A DNA stretch of 64,000 nucleotides from Pseudoxanthomonas sp. Its GTDB lineage: Bacteria; Pseudomonadota; Gammaproteobacteria; Xanthomonadales; Xanthomonadaceae. Shown here one piece after another: positions 36,803 to 45,677 of the stretch; position 1 is the first letter of the stretch, and each line of letters starts with the position of its first letter. The DNA is taken from positions 682,001 to 746,000 of the forward strand of contig NZ_CP114978.1 of the NCBI RefSeq assembly GCF_027498035.1, read 5' to 3'. Made by a program: the position numbers and the translations under genes. The notes under the pieces were generated by a model that was not told where the DNA came from, made no database searches, and saw only the letters and a program-made list of their open reading frames with translations.

Positions 36803-37813
36803 TTGGACAGAAAGCAATGGCGCGCTCAGGTGGTTGAAACCGCCCTGGAGCCAGATCTTCCCATCATCGACGCCCACCACCACGTCTGGGTCGGAGAGCC
36901 CTTCGGGCATTTCGAACTCTACGACCCGGAGTGGCTGTATGCGGACCTGCAGACGTCCGGCCACAACGTGGTCAAGACGCTCTATGTCGATTCCCATTCG
37001 GGCTACCGCGAGGACGGGCCCGAAGCACTGCGGGTCGTGGGTGAAACCGAGTTCGCCGACGACATCGCCAACGAGGCCGTGCGCCGCGGTGGCAAGTCCG
37101 CCGGAGCATGCGCCACGATCGTGGCCAGTGCCGACCTGATGTTGGGCACGGCGGTCGGCGAGGTGCTCGATGCGCATCTGGCCACCTCGCCCAGGTTCCG
37201 CGGGATCCGCCACATGACAGCCTACGTCGACGAAATGCCGCCGCTATTTCCCGGTGCGGTGGGTGGCATGATGCTGTCTTCCGAGTTCCGCAAGGGTTTC
37301 ACCGAGCTCGCCGCGCGCGATCTGGTGTTCGATTCGTTCCTGCTTGCGCCGCAGCTTCCCGAGCTCACCGATCTGGCCAGGCAATTCCCCGACACGCGCA
37401 TCGTGCTCGACCATGTCGGCGGACCGATGGTGATCGGACGGTACGACGGGCGCCTCGACGAAGCCTTCGCCGACTGGAAACGCGACATGGCCGAACTGGC
37501 CAAGGCGCCCAACGTCAGCGTCAAGTTGGGTGGGCTCAACATGGGGATCGCCGGCGTTGACGCCTTGGCGCGCGAACAGCCCTTCAGCTCGGAGGAAATG
37601 GTGCAGGCGCAGCGCGACTATCTGCTCACCACCATCGATCTGTTCGGCCCTGCGCGATGCATGTTCGAAAGCAATTTTCCCGTTGACATGTACGGCATCT
37701 CCTACACCGTGGTGTGGAATGGCTTCAAGCGGCTCACCGCTGGCTTCTCGCCGGAAGAACGGACGCAGCTGTTTTCAGGCACTGCGGCACGGGTGTACCG
37801 CGTCGACGCGTAG
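36803..37813 (+). CDS. Amidohydrolase-2 family metal-dependent hydrolase
   Basis: 336 aa from TTG 36803, with AGGAG 8 nt upstream. The N-terminal metal motif is IIDAHHHVWVG (21-31); DHVGGPMVIG and ESNFPVDMYG give the later His/Asp/Glu ligands. The family includes lactonases (LigI, sulfomuconolactonase) and decarboxylases of ring-cleavage pathways. Here a role in opening a lactone from Baeyer-Villiger oxidation is attractive but unproved. It is alone on the plus strand, divergent from atuC, convergent with BVMO gene 1. Confidence 0.8.
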   Translation: MDRKQWRAQVVETALEPDLPIIDAHHHVWVGEPFGHFELYDPEWLYADLQTSGHNVVKTLYVDSHSGYREDGPEALRVVGETEFADDIANEAVRRGGKSAGACATIVASADLMLGTAVGEVLDAHLATSPRFRGIRHMTAYVDEMPPLFPGAVGGMMLSSEFRKGFTELAARDLVFDSFLLAPQLPELTDLARQFPDTRIVLDHVGGPMVIGRYDGRLDEAFADWKRDMAELAKAPNVSVKLGGLNMGIAGVDALAREQPFSSEEMVQAQRDYLLTTIDLFGPARCMFESNFPVDMYGISYTVVWNGFKRLTAGFSPEERTQLFSGTAARVYRVDA

Positions 37814-37893
37814 TCGCTCTCCGGCGCGGACCCGACGTGCTCGGCAGGGCGTTGCCGGGCGCTCCTTGCGCTGTCGATGTAACGGAATGACAG

Positions 37894-37932
37894 CAGCAGC
37901 GACGCCCGGAATCGTCCGGGTCGTGGCTGCTG
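37894..37932. terminator. Bidirectional hairpin between convergent genes
   Basis: Core CCCGGA-ATCG-TCCGGG (37905-37920), extended by an imperfect CAGCAGC/GCTGCTG stem. There is no long T-run. It sits between the convergent ends of the amidohydrolase and BVMO genes. Confidence 0.4.
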
Positions 37933-37967
37933 GCATGGCCTGAAATCCTTTGGTCGCCGCGCTTGGC

Positions 37968-39908
37968 CTAGCGAACGGTGTAGGCGTCGAAATCCGGATC
38001 GCGCAACATCGCGAAGTAGGTGGACCCACGCCAGGGCGCATTGGTCACCGAGCGGCCCTGCTCGGTAAGGTAGTAGAAGCCCTTGCCGAATGCCTCCCAG
38101 ATCACCTGCTTGTTCGCTTCGGCAAGCCGGTCGTTGTAGTCGGCGAAAGCTTGCGGGCGGCATTCGACGCTGGATCCGCCACTTTCGATGGTATGCACCA
38201 TCAACTTGAGCGCGTAGCGCGACCAGCACTCGGAAGCGGAATAGAACGAGCCTGCACGGGCCTGGGCGTTGGGTCCGTAGAACATGAAGAAGTTGGGAAA
38301 CCCCGGTGCCGTCATGCCCATGTAGGCGCGTGGACCGTCCGGCCTCCACAACGCGGCGAAGGTGGCGCCGTCGCGGCCGACGTATTCGACCGGCCACATG
38401 TAGCTCATCGTCGAAAAGCCCACGGCGCAAACGATCAGATCGCAAGGATAGGTCGTGCCGTCCTTGGCGACGATCGCATCGCGGGTGATATGGTCGATGG
38501 GGTCGGTCACCAGCTCGACATTGTCGCGCAGCAGCGCGTCGTACCAGCCATTGTCCACAGTTGGCCGCCTTGCCAGCGGGGGATAGCGCGGCATCACTTT
38601 TTTGACTAGGTCGGGCCGGTCGGCCAGGCGTTGCTCGATGAACGCAGCCACGTTCTTGTGCAGTTCGTCGTTGCGCTGGTTGATCACGCCGCCTTTTTCA
38701 AGCCATTCCGGATCGAACTCCTGCAGGCCTTCCAGCTGTGCGTTCAGGTAATGCATCGCATAGCTGTGCCAATACCAGAACAGCGGATAGTGGTCGAAGA
38801 GCCACTGCATCTGTGCAGGGATCTTGTCGCGGTATCCCTCCATCGGCAGCACCCAGTTCGCCGTGCGCTGGAAGACATCCAGGTGCTCGGCATGGCGTGC
38901 CAGGTAGGGCATCAGCTGAGCGCCACTGGCGCCGGTGCCGATCAGCGCCGCGCGGCGTCCGCCGAGTTGATAGTCCGGGTCCCAGTTCGTGGTATGGCGG
39001 ATGGTTCCTTCAAAGCTGCCGATGCCCGGGATGTCGGGAAGCTTCGGGGTCGAGAACAATCCGCTAGCGGCGATGACGAAGTTCGCACGCAGCTGCTGCT
39101 CGCGTCCGTCGTCTCCGATCAAGGTCAGGTCCCACTGCGAGACCGCTTCGTTCCAGATGGCCGAGCGCAGCTCGGTGTTGAAGCGGACCTTGCCGGCGAT
39201 ATTGAACTTCTCGGCGCAGTGCTTGAGATACGCCTTGGTTTCCGCCGCCGCGGCGAAGAACTCCGTCCAGGGGTAACGCTTCTCGAACTTGTACTGATAG
39301 ATCAGGCTGCTGGAGTCGACCCGTGCTTCCGGATAATTGTTGAGGTTCCAAGTACCGCCAATGTCTCCCTGGCGTTCGATGACGGTATAGGGAAGCCCGA
39401 GTTGTTCCAGATGCACCGCTGCCGAGATCCCGCTGATGCCGGCGCCGATGACCGCGACATGGAGCTGATCGACCTGCGACTGCGGGGGCTGTTTGTTCCA
39501 GCGCACCTCGCGGGGAAACGGTTCGAAACCTGCTTCCTCATAGCCGAGCAGGAACTCGTCTTCAGTCAGCGGACCATGGCCGAAAAGCTCCATCGTCCGG
39601 CGGATGCGGGCGCTGTCCATGAGCGCGGCTTCATCAAAGTTGTCAGGGTCGTGCGCAAGGAAATACTCCAAGGCGCGTTGGCGCATGGCCTCATGGTGCT
39701 CGGTAGCCAGCGAATACGTCGAAAGCGCACCCGCCCATACCGGAGTTACTTCGACCGGCAGGCTAGCCAAGTCAGGATCCCCGGTGAGGTGATACAGCAC
39801 CAGCCTCAGGACGTTGGGGTCTGCCACCGCCAGCGCGGACTTGATCGCGTCGACATCCGCATCCGGACGTGGGGATACGTCGTCGATCTTGGTCGGGCGT
39901 GTGTTCAT
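37968..39908 (-). CDS. Baeyer-Villiger monooxygenase 1, 4-hydroxyacetophenone monooxygenase-like
   Basis: 646 aa from ATG 39908 (GGAGGAG upstream). A ~145-residue N-terminal extension with VLRLVLYHLTGDPDLASL precedes the flavin domain, as in 4-hydroxyacetophenone monooxygenase. FAD motif GAGISG (155-160), IGGTWNLNNYP (184-193), BVMO fingerprint FEGTIRHTTNWD (299-310), NADP motif GTGASG (324-329). It inserts oxygen next to a ketone using NADPH and O2, giving an ester or lactone. It is third in a minus-strand set after an SDR and a SnoaL-like gene. Confidence 0.88.
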   Translation of the reverse strand: MNTRPTKIDDVSPRPDADVDAIKSALAVADPNVLRLVLYHLTGDPDLASLPVEVTPVWAGALSTYSLATEHHEAMRQRALEYFLAHDPDNFDEAALMDSARIRRTMELFGHGPLTEDEFLLGYEEAGFEPFPREVRWNKQPPQSQVDQLHVAVIGAGISGISAAVHLEQLGLPYTVIERQGDIGGTWNLNNYPEARVDSSSLIYQYKFEKRYPWTEFFAAAAETKAYLKHCAEKFNIAGKVRFNTELRSAIWNEAVSQWDLTLIGDDGREQQLRANFVIAASGLFSTPKLPDIPGIGSFEGTIRHTTNWDPDYQLGGRRAALIGTGASGAQLMPYLARHAEHLDVFQRTANWVLPMEGYRDKIPAQMQWLFDHYPLFWYWHSYAMHYLNAQLEGLQEFDPEWLEKGGVINQRNDELHKNVAAFIEQRLADRPDLVKKVMPRYPPLARRPTVDNGWYDALLRDNVELVTDPIDHITRDAIVAKDGTTYPCDLIVCAVGFSTMSYMWPVEYVGRDGATFAALWRPDGPRAYMGMTAPGFPNFFMFYGPNAQARAGSFYSASECWSRYALKLMVHTIESGGSSVECRPQAFADYNDRLAEANKQVIWEAFGKGFYYLTEQGRSVTNAPWRGSTYFAMLRDPDFDAYTVR

Positions 39909-40003
39909 GCGTACTTCTCCTCCAGCCACCGGGCGAAGCTGCGATGTCGATGACCGTGTTCTTGGGTGATGCGGGGGATTTTGTGTGGGTCTTTCGGGCC
40001 GGG

Positions 40004-40495
40004 TCAGCGGACGGCCGACCGCCGCTGAGCGACGATCTCCCTGGCGCGCTCGACCAGCTGTTCTCCGCTCTGGTGGATCATCTCGGCCCGCAGGACGCTG
40101 ATCTTCCATCCATCCTGCGTGCGGACCAGGGCGTGGTAATAGGTCGCTCGCGCCTCCCACACCTCGTTGCCAAGCACGTGGATGGCGTGGCACTGCGAGC
40201 GTGCGAGGGCCGAGTCGCCGGTGACCGTAATCTGGAAGTTGGTGATGCAGTGCTGGCGCCGCTCAAAGCCAGGCAGGAACGCGGAAAGGTTCCTGGCATG
40301 TTCGTGGATCGGGATGCCCGCACTGCCAGGGCCTGACAGCGAGCTGTAGTCGATGACCGCGTCCCGGGTGAACTGGGCCAGGGAGCGGGCACCTTCATTG
40401 AGGTCCGAGTGCAGGGTCGACGCACTGACCACATCCTGGATAGCGATGCGGTCCTCCACGGCCTGCAGGCGCGCGGCAAGCGCCTCTGCGTTCAT
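40004..40495 (-). CDS. SnoaL/NTF2-like protein
   Basis: 163 aa alpha+beta-barrel type. It starts with helices (LAARLQAVEDRIAIQDVVSA), then beta strands with CITNFQITVTGDSALARSQC and WEARATYYHALVRTQDGWKI. The fold includes isomerases, hydratases and epoxide hydrolases such as limonene-epoxide hydrolase, as well as non-catalytic proteins. It lies between an SDR and a BVMO, so an isomerase or hydrolase step on the same ring compound is likely. No reaction can be fixed. Confidence 0.7.
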   Translation of the reverse strand: MNAEALAARLQAVEDRIAIQDVVSASTLHSDLNEGARSLAQFTRDAVIDYSSLSGPGSAGIPIHEHARNLSAFLPGFERRQHCITNFQITVTGDSALARSQCHAIHVLGNEVWEARATYYHALVRTQDGWKISVLRAEMIHQSGEQLVERAREIVAQRRSAVR

Positions 40496-40549
40496 CGCGT
40501 GACCGCCCGCTGCATGGAGCCGGTACCACGGTGCTTGACAGGACAGGTA

Positions 40550-41395
40550 TCAGCCATGTGCGTCCATCTTCCAGCCTTCGACGAAGTAGTCGATGTCCGG
40601 GTCCTGCCCGGGCGTGGCCAGGTACGGGGCGAAGTCTTCGGTGCCGGCCTCGCCCAGCACCTGCTCGTCCAGCACGAAGCGGCCAGTCATCGTTTTCGCG
40701 TCCGAGCTCAGGATGTGGTGCGCAGCATCAGCCATGATCTCCGGCAGGCGACCGCGGATGCCCAGGCTGGGATCAAGCCGTTTCAATGCTGCGGTCGCGA
40801 TCACCGTGCGTGGCCAAAGCGCATTGACTGCGATCCCGGCGCCGGCAAGCTCGTTGGCCATCCCGAGCGCCAGCAGGCTGACGCTGTATTTGGACATGGT
40901 GTAGGCCACATGCTGGCCAAACCATTCCGGCCGCAGTTCCAGCGGCGGGGAAATCATCAGGATGTGGGGATTGGCGGCCTGCTTCAGGTGCGGGATGCAC
41001 AGCTGGCTGCAGAGGTAAGCGCCGCGCACGGTGATGTCCATCATCAGGTCGTAGCGCTTCATAGGCGTCTCGACAGTCCGCGTATGCGCGATCGCCGCGG
41101 CATTGTTCACCAGGATGTCGATGCCACCGAAAGCCTGCACGGCCTGCTGGACCGCCGCGGCCACCTGCTCGTCGTTGCGAACATCCATCACGACCGCCAG
41201 CGCCTTGCCGCCGGCCTGTTCGATCTCGCGCGCAGCGTCGTGGATCGTCCCGGGCAGCCGCGGGTCGGGTTCGGCGGTTTTGGCAGCGACGATGACGTTG
41301 GCGCCATCGCGCGCAGCGCGCAGCGCAATGGCTTTGCCGACGCCGCGGCTGGCGCCGGTGATGAAAAGGGTTTTCCCGCGGAGACTATGTGCCAT
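40550..41395 (-). CDS. SDR-family oxidoreductase (HSDL2/AtuG-like)
   Basis: 281 aa. NAD(P) motif TGASRGVG (14-21), LVNNAAAI, catalytic Tyr/Lys in AYTMSKYS, and an extended C terminus (EDFAPYLATPGQDPDIDYF) seen in hydroxysteroid-dehydrogenase-like 2 proteins. It is first in the operon with the SnoaL and BVMO1 genes, suggesting oxidation of an alcohol to the ketone used by the BVMO. The Pseudomonas atu cluster also has two SDR genes of unknown step. Confidence 0.78.
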   Translation of the reverse strand: MAHSLRGKTLFITGASRGVGKAIALRAARDGANVIVAAKTAEPDPRLPGTIHDAAREIEQAGGKALAVVMDVRNDEQVAAAVQQAVQAFGGIDILVNNAAAIAHTRTVETPMKRYDLMMDITVRGAYLCSQLCIPHLKQAANPHILMISPPLELRPEWFGQHVAYTMSKYSVSLLALGMANELAGAGIAVNALWPRTVIATAALKRLDPSLGIRGRLPEIMADAAHHILSSDAKTMTGRFVLDEQVLGEAGTEDFAPYLATPGQDPDIDYFVEGWKMDAHG

Positions 41396-41460
41396 GTCCG
41401 ATCGTCAAGGCCTGGAGAAAGGGAAAGCGAACCGGACGATAGGGCGCGCCGAGCGCGCCA

Positions 41461-41477
41461 TCTTGCGTCAATGCGCT
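41461..41477 (-). promoter_or_regulatory. 17-bp motif, inverted copy 2 (AGCGCATTGACGCAAGA on minus strand)
   Basis: Faces the SDR-SnoaL-BVMO1 operon, 66 bp before its start codon. It differs from copy 1 at two positions. With the copy at 41511 it forms a wide inverted pair 33 bp apart. Confidence 0.45.
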
Positions 41478-41510
41478 GCCAGGGTGGCCATTCCCCGCCG
41501 CTCCCGGCGC

Positions 41511-41527
41511 AGCGCTTGGACGCAAGA
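41511..41527 (+). promoter_or_regulatory. 17-bp motif AGCGCTTGGACGCAAGA, copy 3
   Basis: Identical to the copy at 36695-36711. It faces the large plus-strand operon, 102 bp before the enoyl-CoA hydratase start at 41630. Confidence 0.5.
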
Positions 41528-41629
41528 CCACGCCCGGACCGGAATCTACCTTGCCGCGAATCCCCCGGATTGCACGCACGTGTCGATTCCGATGCCCGGT
41601 TCCGGCCAAACATGAGGAACACCGCCTCG

Positions 41630-42418
41630 ATGGCAGCCCATCACCACCTGCAGGTCGAGCTTGTGGACCATGTCGCCACGCTGACTTTCCAATGCCCGCC
41701 CCAGAATTATGTGAGCCCGGCATTGGTCGGCGACCTGGCCGATGCGTTGACCTCATTGGACAACGACGACGCATGTCGTGTGGTGGTGCTTGCCTCGCGC
41801 GGCAAGAATTTCTGTGCCGGTGCGGATTTCAGCACGGGCGTAGCCGACGCTCGGGTCACCCAGGCCGGTTCGGGAAGCATCAATCCCATCGCGCTCTATC
41901 GCCAGGCCATGCGTCTATTCGACACGCGGAAGCCGCTGGTCGTCGCGCTGCAGGGCGCCGCCATCGGCGCGGGCGCCGGACTCGCGCTGGTCGCTGATTT
42001 CCGCATTGCGGCCGACGACGCCCGCATCAGCTTCAATTTCAACCGGATTGGCATCCATCCTGGCTTCGGCCTGAGCTTCACGCTGCCGCGGGTGGTCGGG
42101 CAGCAAAAGGCGGCGCTGCTGTTCTATACGGGGCGTCGGATCGTGGCACAGGAAGCGCACCAGATGGGTCTGGTCGATGACGTAGTGGCTGCGGCCGATC
42201 TACTGCAAGCGGCACAGAGGCTGGCTGCGGACATCGCGGTTTCCTCTCCTGTGGCGGTGCAGAGCACACGTGCCACGCTGCGTGCGGGCCTGGCCGACCA
42301 GGTGCGCCAGGCCAATGCGCGCGAACTCTCCGAGCAGCAGCTGCACTTTCGATCGTCCGACTTTGAGGAGGGCGTGCGCGCCATGTCCGAACGCCGTCCG
42401 CCGGTCTTTGGCGGTTAG
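41630..42418 (+). CDS. Enoyl-CoA hydratase/isomerase family protein
   Basis: 262 aa from ATG 41630, with GAGGA 11 nt upstream (an ATG six codons earlier has none). Oxyanion loops NFCAGADFSTGV and GAAIGAGAGLALVADFRIA; the DDARISFNFNRIGIHPGFG block is typical of crotonases. It is the first gene of the long plus-strand operon that runs to the end of the window. The substrate is probably an unsaturated acyl-CoA of the terpenoid-like route. Confidence 0.8.
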   Translation: MAAHHHLQVELVDHVATLTFQCPPQNYVSPALVGDLADALTSLDNDDACRVVVLASRGKNFCAGADFSTGVADARVTQAGSGSINPIALYRQAMRLFDTRKPLVVALQGAAIGAGAGLALVADFRIAADDARISFNFNRIGIHPGFGLSFTLPRVVGQQKAALLFYTGRRIVAQEAHQMGLVDDVVAAADLLQAAQRLAADIAVSSPVAVQSTRATLRAGLADQVRQANARELSEQQLHFRSSDFEEGVRAMSERRPPVFGG

Positions 42419-42471
42419 AGCGTGTGCCGAGCGGTCTTGGTCTTGTTCTACTTGAATCCCAGGAGTGAATC

Positions 42472-43638
42472 GTGAATTTTCAGCTCGACCCAGACCACGA
42501 GGCGCTCAAGGATCTCGTCGCCCGCTTCGTCCGTGACGAACTGCTGCCACTGGAGCCGGCGGTGCTGGCCCGCGAAGCCGAGACCGGGCGCCTGGCGCTG
42601 ACGCCCGAAGAGCACGCACGCCTGGATGCCAATTCCAAGGAGCGGGGGTTGTGGGGCCTGGATGCCCCGGCGGAGATGGACGGCATCGACCTGCCTGTCG
42701 TGGCAATGGTGGCGGTCAACGAGGAAATGGGGAAATCGATCACCCCTTATGAACTTCCGCCCGATTCGCCCAACCTGCGCATGCTGCTCAAATCCGCCAG
42801 CGATGCCCAGCGCGCCGCGTACCTGGAACCTTATGCGCGAGGCGAGACCGTATCGTCGATGGCCATCTCCGAGCCAGGCGCGGGCGCCGATCCTTCGGCC
42901 ATGACCACCCGCGCCGAGCGTGATGGCGAGGACTGGGTCATCAACGGCCGCAAGATCTGGATTACCAGGGCCGAGCAGGCTGACTGGAGCATCGTCATGG
43001 CGGTGACCGACAAGAGCAAGGGCACCCGTGGCGGCATATCAGCGTTCATCGTCGACAAAGGAACGGCTGGCCTGATCATCGAGCGTCGAATCCCCATGCT
43101 CGGCGGCCACAGCACCTATGAAGTGGTTTTCGACAACTGCCGCGTGCCGGCCAGCCAGATGCTCGGCCCGGAGGGCCAGGGCTTTGCGCCGATGCAGGCG
43201 CGGCTGTCCAGCCGGCGCCTGCAGATGGCCGCCTGGTGCACGGGCATCGCCCAGCGGGCGCTTGATCTGATGTGCGAATACGCCGCCCAGCGCAAGACCT
43301 TCGGCGCGCTGCTCGCCGACCGTCAGACCGTGCAATGGTGGGTTGCCGATGCAGCCACCCGCATCCATGCCTGTCGGTTAATGACCTACGAAGCCGCTGC
43401 CAGAGTGGACGCTGGCGATGAGGCGCGGGTACAGCTTTCGATGATCAAGGTCTTCGCCACGGAGATGGCCTGGGAGGTGGTGGACCGTGCGATGCAGGTG
43501 TACGGTGCCATGGGCATGACCAAGGAAATGCCTCTCCAGCAGATGGCCAACAATGTCCGGCTCATGCGGATCTACGAAGGTCCGAGCGAAGTGCACCGCT
43601 GGGTCGTCGCGCGCGACCTGCTTGGGGGCCGTCGCTGA
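42472..43638 (+). CDS. Acyl-CoA dehydrogenase (C-terminal catalytic Glu type)
   Basis: 388 aa. FAD/substrate signatures: MAISEPGAGADPSAMTTRA and KIWITRAEQADWS. The catalytic base is the Glu of RIYEGPSEVHR (about 368), the medium-chain-type position. It lies between a hydratase and a thioesterase in the same direction. It would make the first double bond of a branched or ring-opened acyl-CoA. Confidence 0.85.
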   Translation: MNFQLDPDHEALKDLVARFVRDELLPLEPAVLAREAETGRLALTPEEHARLDANSKERGLWGLDAPAEMDGIDLPVVAMVAVNEEMGKSITPYELPPDSPNLRMLLKSASDAQRAAYLEPYARGETVSSMAISEPGAGADPSAMTTRAERDGEDWVINGRKIWITRAEQADWSIVMAVTDKSKGTRGGISAFIVDKGTAGLIIERRIPMLGGHSTYEVVFDNCRVPASQMLGPEGQGFAPMQARLSSRRLQMAAWCTGIAQRALDLMCEYAAQRKTFGALLADRQTVQWWVADAATRIHACRLMTYEAAARVDAGDEARVQLSMIKVFATEMAWEVVDRAMQVYGAMGMTKEMPLQQMANNVRLMRIYEGPSEVHRWVVARDLLGGRR

Positions 43639-43701
43639 TGCTGATGCACACGCTTCATCCCGATATCGCCAAGCTCGAAGGACCGCCGGTCGGCAGCCGA
43701 C

Positions 43702-44643
43702 ATGGTGGATAAGGCGCTGATAGCCACGGACGATCGCCCGTCCCTGGCAGCGTTGATGAAACTCCATGCCACTGACGGCGCGCACGTGGAAGGCAGGCAT
43801 CACCACACCAATGCCAGGCAGGTGATCTTCGGCGGCCAGATGCTTGCCCAGGCATTGAGCGCGGCGGCTGCGCGTGCGCCGTCCGATGCCTTCGCTCACA
43901 GCTTGCGGGTGGACTTCCTGCGCCCAGGACTGGCCGACCGGGCCCTGCGTTACGACTGCGAAAGCCTCATGTCGGGGCGCAACATCACCGTCGTTCGGGT
44001 GGTGGCCAGCCAGGACGAGCGCCTGGTCATGCAGGGGACTACCTGTTTCCAGCGCCCCCAGTCCGGGCCTGACCACCAGCGCCCGTTCCCCGATGGCATT
44101 CCGGAACCGGACCAGCTGCACGAGCTCGGCGATGTGCTGTTTCGCAACGCGCATCGGGTCGACGCGGGTATCCTGGCGGCAACCTATGCGCACATCGTCG
44201 ATGTGCGCCTGTGCGAGGGCGAACAGGCGCTGTTCCAGCGCTTTCCGGTCCCGCATCTGCGCTATTGGGTGCGGGTGCGCCATCCGCTTGAGACACCGCT
44301 GCAGCATCAGGCCGCGCTGGCCTATTTTTCAGACCTGTGGTTCTCGCTGACGGCGCTATGTATCCACCAGGACAACCAGATCGATGGCCAGCTCCAGACG
44401 ATTAGCCTCAACCACACGGTGTGGTTCCATACTCCAGCGCGGGTCGACGAATGGCTGCTGGTCGACGCGCAGTCGCCATTCGCAGGCAACGCCCACGGCC
44501 TTACTGTGGGTTGGGTATATAGCCGCGACGGCACGCTGGTAGCGACGCTGGCACAGGAAGCACTGTTCCGTCGGCCCAGCACCGAAGGCGGTAATCCAGG
44601 GATCAGCACGTTGACGCAAGATCGCGGTGCGGCAGGTTCATAA
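43702..44643 (+). CDS. Acyl-CoA thioesterase II-like (TesB family)
   Basis: 313 aa double hot-dog protein. The first half has RQVIFGGQMLAQALSAAAAR and SLRVDFLRPG; the second has TISLNHTVWFHTP and a late LLVDAQSPFAGNAHGLTVGW, as in TesB. It hydrolyses acyl-CoA to free acid plus CoA, perhaps as a safety valve for blocked branched acyl-CoAs. No good Shine-Dalgarno at ATG 43702. Its 3' end contains the motif copy at 44605. Confidence 0.8.
   Translation: MVDKALIATDDRPSLAALMKLHATDGAHVEGRHHHTNARQVIFGGQMLAQALSAAAARAPSDAFAHSLRVDFLRPGLADRALRYDCESLMSGRNITVVRVVASQDERLVMQGTTCFQRPQSGPDHQRPFPDGIPEPDQLHELGDVLFRNAHRVDAGILAATYAHIVDVRLCEGEQALFQRFPVPHLRYWVRVRHPLETPLQHQAALAYFSDLWFSLTALCIHQDNQIDGQLQTISLNHTVWFHTPARVDEWLLVDAQSPFAGNAHGLTVGWVYSRDGTLVATLAQEALFRRPSTEGGNPGISTLTQDRGAAGS
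44605..44621 (+). promoter_or_regulatory. 17-bp motif-like site, copy 4 (AGCACGTTGACGCAAGA)
   Basis: In the last codons of the thioesterase gene, 116 bp before the next hydratase gene. It matches the consensus AGCRCNTKGACGCAAGA. Both this copy and copy 1 are followed by GGCAGG and then CATAAGCT at slightly different spacing. It may drive or regulate an internal promoter. Confidence 0.4.
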
Positions 44644-44737
44644 GCTGGTGTGAGACCACGGCGGAACGTGAGCGATTTGATGGATCGCCAGCAGCATCCG
44701 CCAGCTGCAAGTCGTCGCCCAGGCAACGAGGAGCCCC

Positions 44738-45586
44738 ATGACCAAACCCGCCACTGCTGCTGGCCTGCCCCAGACGCAGACCTTGTTGCTGGAACGCGAG
44801 CGCAGCTGCCTTCAGATCACGCTGAACATGCCGCAGGTGCGCAATGCGCTTTCGGCGCAGATGTGGCAGGAACTGGCGGATGTCTTCGATGTGATCAGGG
44901 ACGAGCGTTCGATCCGCGTCGTGGTGTTGCGCGGCGCGGGTGGCCACTTCAGTTCAGGCGGCAATACCAAGGAACGCAACGCCATCGGCGCCAACAACAA
45001 TAGCGTCCCGTCCCAGCAAACGGCCGTCGCCGAGCGCAATCGTTTCGGCGGCAGCGTGCTGGCGCGCATCGACCATGCGCCCCAGGCTGTGGTCGCGGTG
45101 GTGCAGGGCAGCGCGTTGGGGGGTGGGATCGGCCTAAGTTGCGCGGCCGACATTGTCCTGGCGGACCACAGCGCAATGTTCAGGCTTCCGGAAGCCGGCA
45201 TTGGCGTGATCCCGGCGCAGATTGCACCTTACCTGGTGCGGCGTATCGGCCTGTCGCAGGCGCGTCGGCTGGCGCTGAGCGCGGCGACCGTCAGGGCGCC
45301 CGAGGCCTTGCAGATCGGACTGGTCCACCAACTGAGCGATGGTGCCGAAGCACTCGAGGCGAGCGTCTCAGCCGTGCTGGCCGATATCGACCGTTGCGGT
45401 CCGCACGCAATTGCCGCAAGCAAAGCATTGTTCCGGCATGCCTGCCAGGCCGATGCCACCGGCATCGACGCCTACATCGACACTGCGGCCGAGCTGTTCG
45501 CTGCGGCCTACTGCAGCGATGAAGGAAGCGAGGGCGCCAATGCGCTTGCCCAGCGCCGTCGCCCGAACTGGCAGGCACCTGCGTGA
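44738..45586 (+). CDS. Enoyl-CoA hydratase family protein, possible isohexenylglutaconyl-CoA hydratase (AtuE-like)
   Basis: 282 aa crotonase; the oxyanion loop is GGHFSSGGNTKERNA and the second block is GSALGGGIGLSCAADIVLA. It stands directly before atuA, so it may be the hydratase that acts on the carboxylated product of geranyl-CoA carboxylase. That role is by neighbourhood; three other hydratases in this cluster could take it. Confidence 0.72.
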   Translation: MTKPATAAGLPQTQTLLLERERSCLQITLNMPQVRNALSAQMWQELADVFDVIRDERSIRVVVLRGAGGHFSSGGNTKERNAIGANNNSVPSQQTAVAERNRFGGSVLARIDHAPQAVVAVVQGSALGGGIGLSCAADIVLADHSAMFRLPEAGIGVIPAQIAPYLVRRIGLSQARRLALSAATVRAPEALQIGLVHQLSDGAEALEASVSAVLADIDRCGPHAIAASKALFRHACQADATGIDAYIDTAAELFAAAYCSDEGSEGANALAQRRRPNWQAPA

Positions 45587-45677
45587 GTCTGCGCTGGCCG
45601 CAATCGGCAACCCAGGCTTGCGCAGACGCCCATGCGCCCTGCGATCTGCCAGACCCATCAGGGATACAGGCAACACC

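Noticed and set aside
45587..45627. GTCTGCG/CGCAGAC inverted repeat before atuA
   Set aside because: Loop of 27 nt makes a stable hairpin doubtful.
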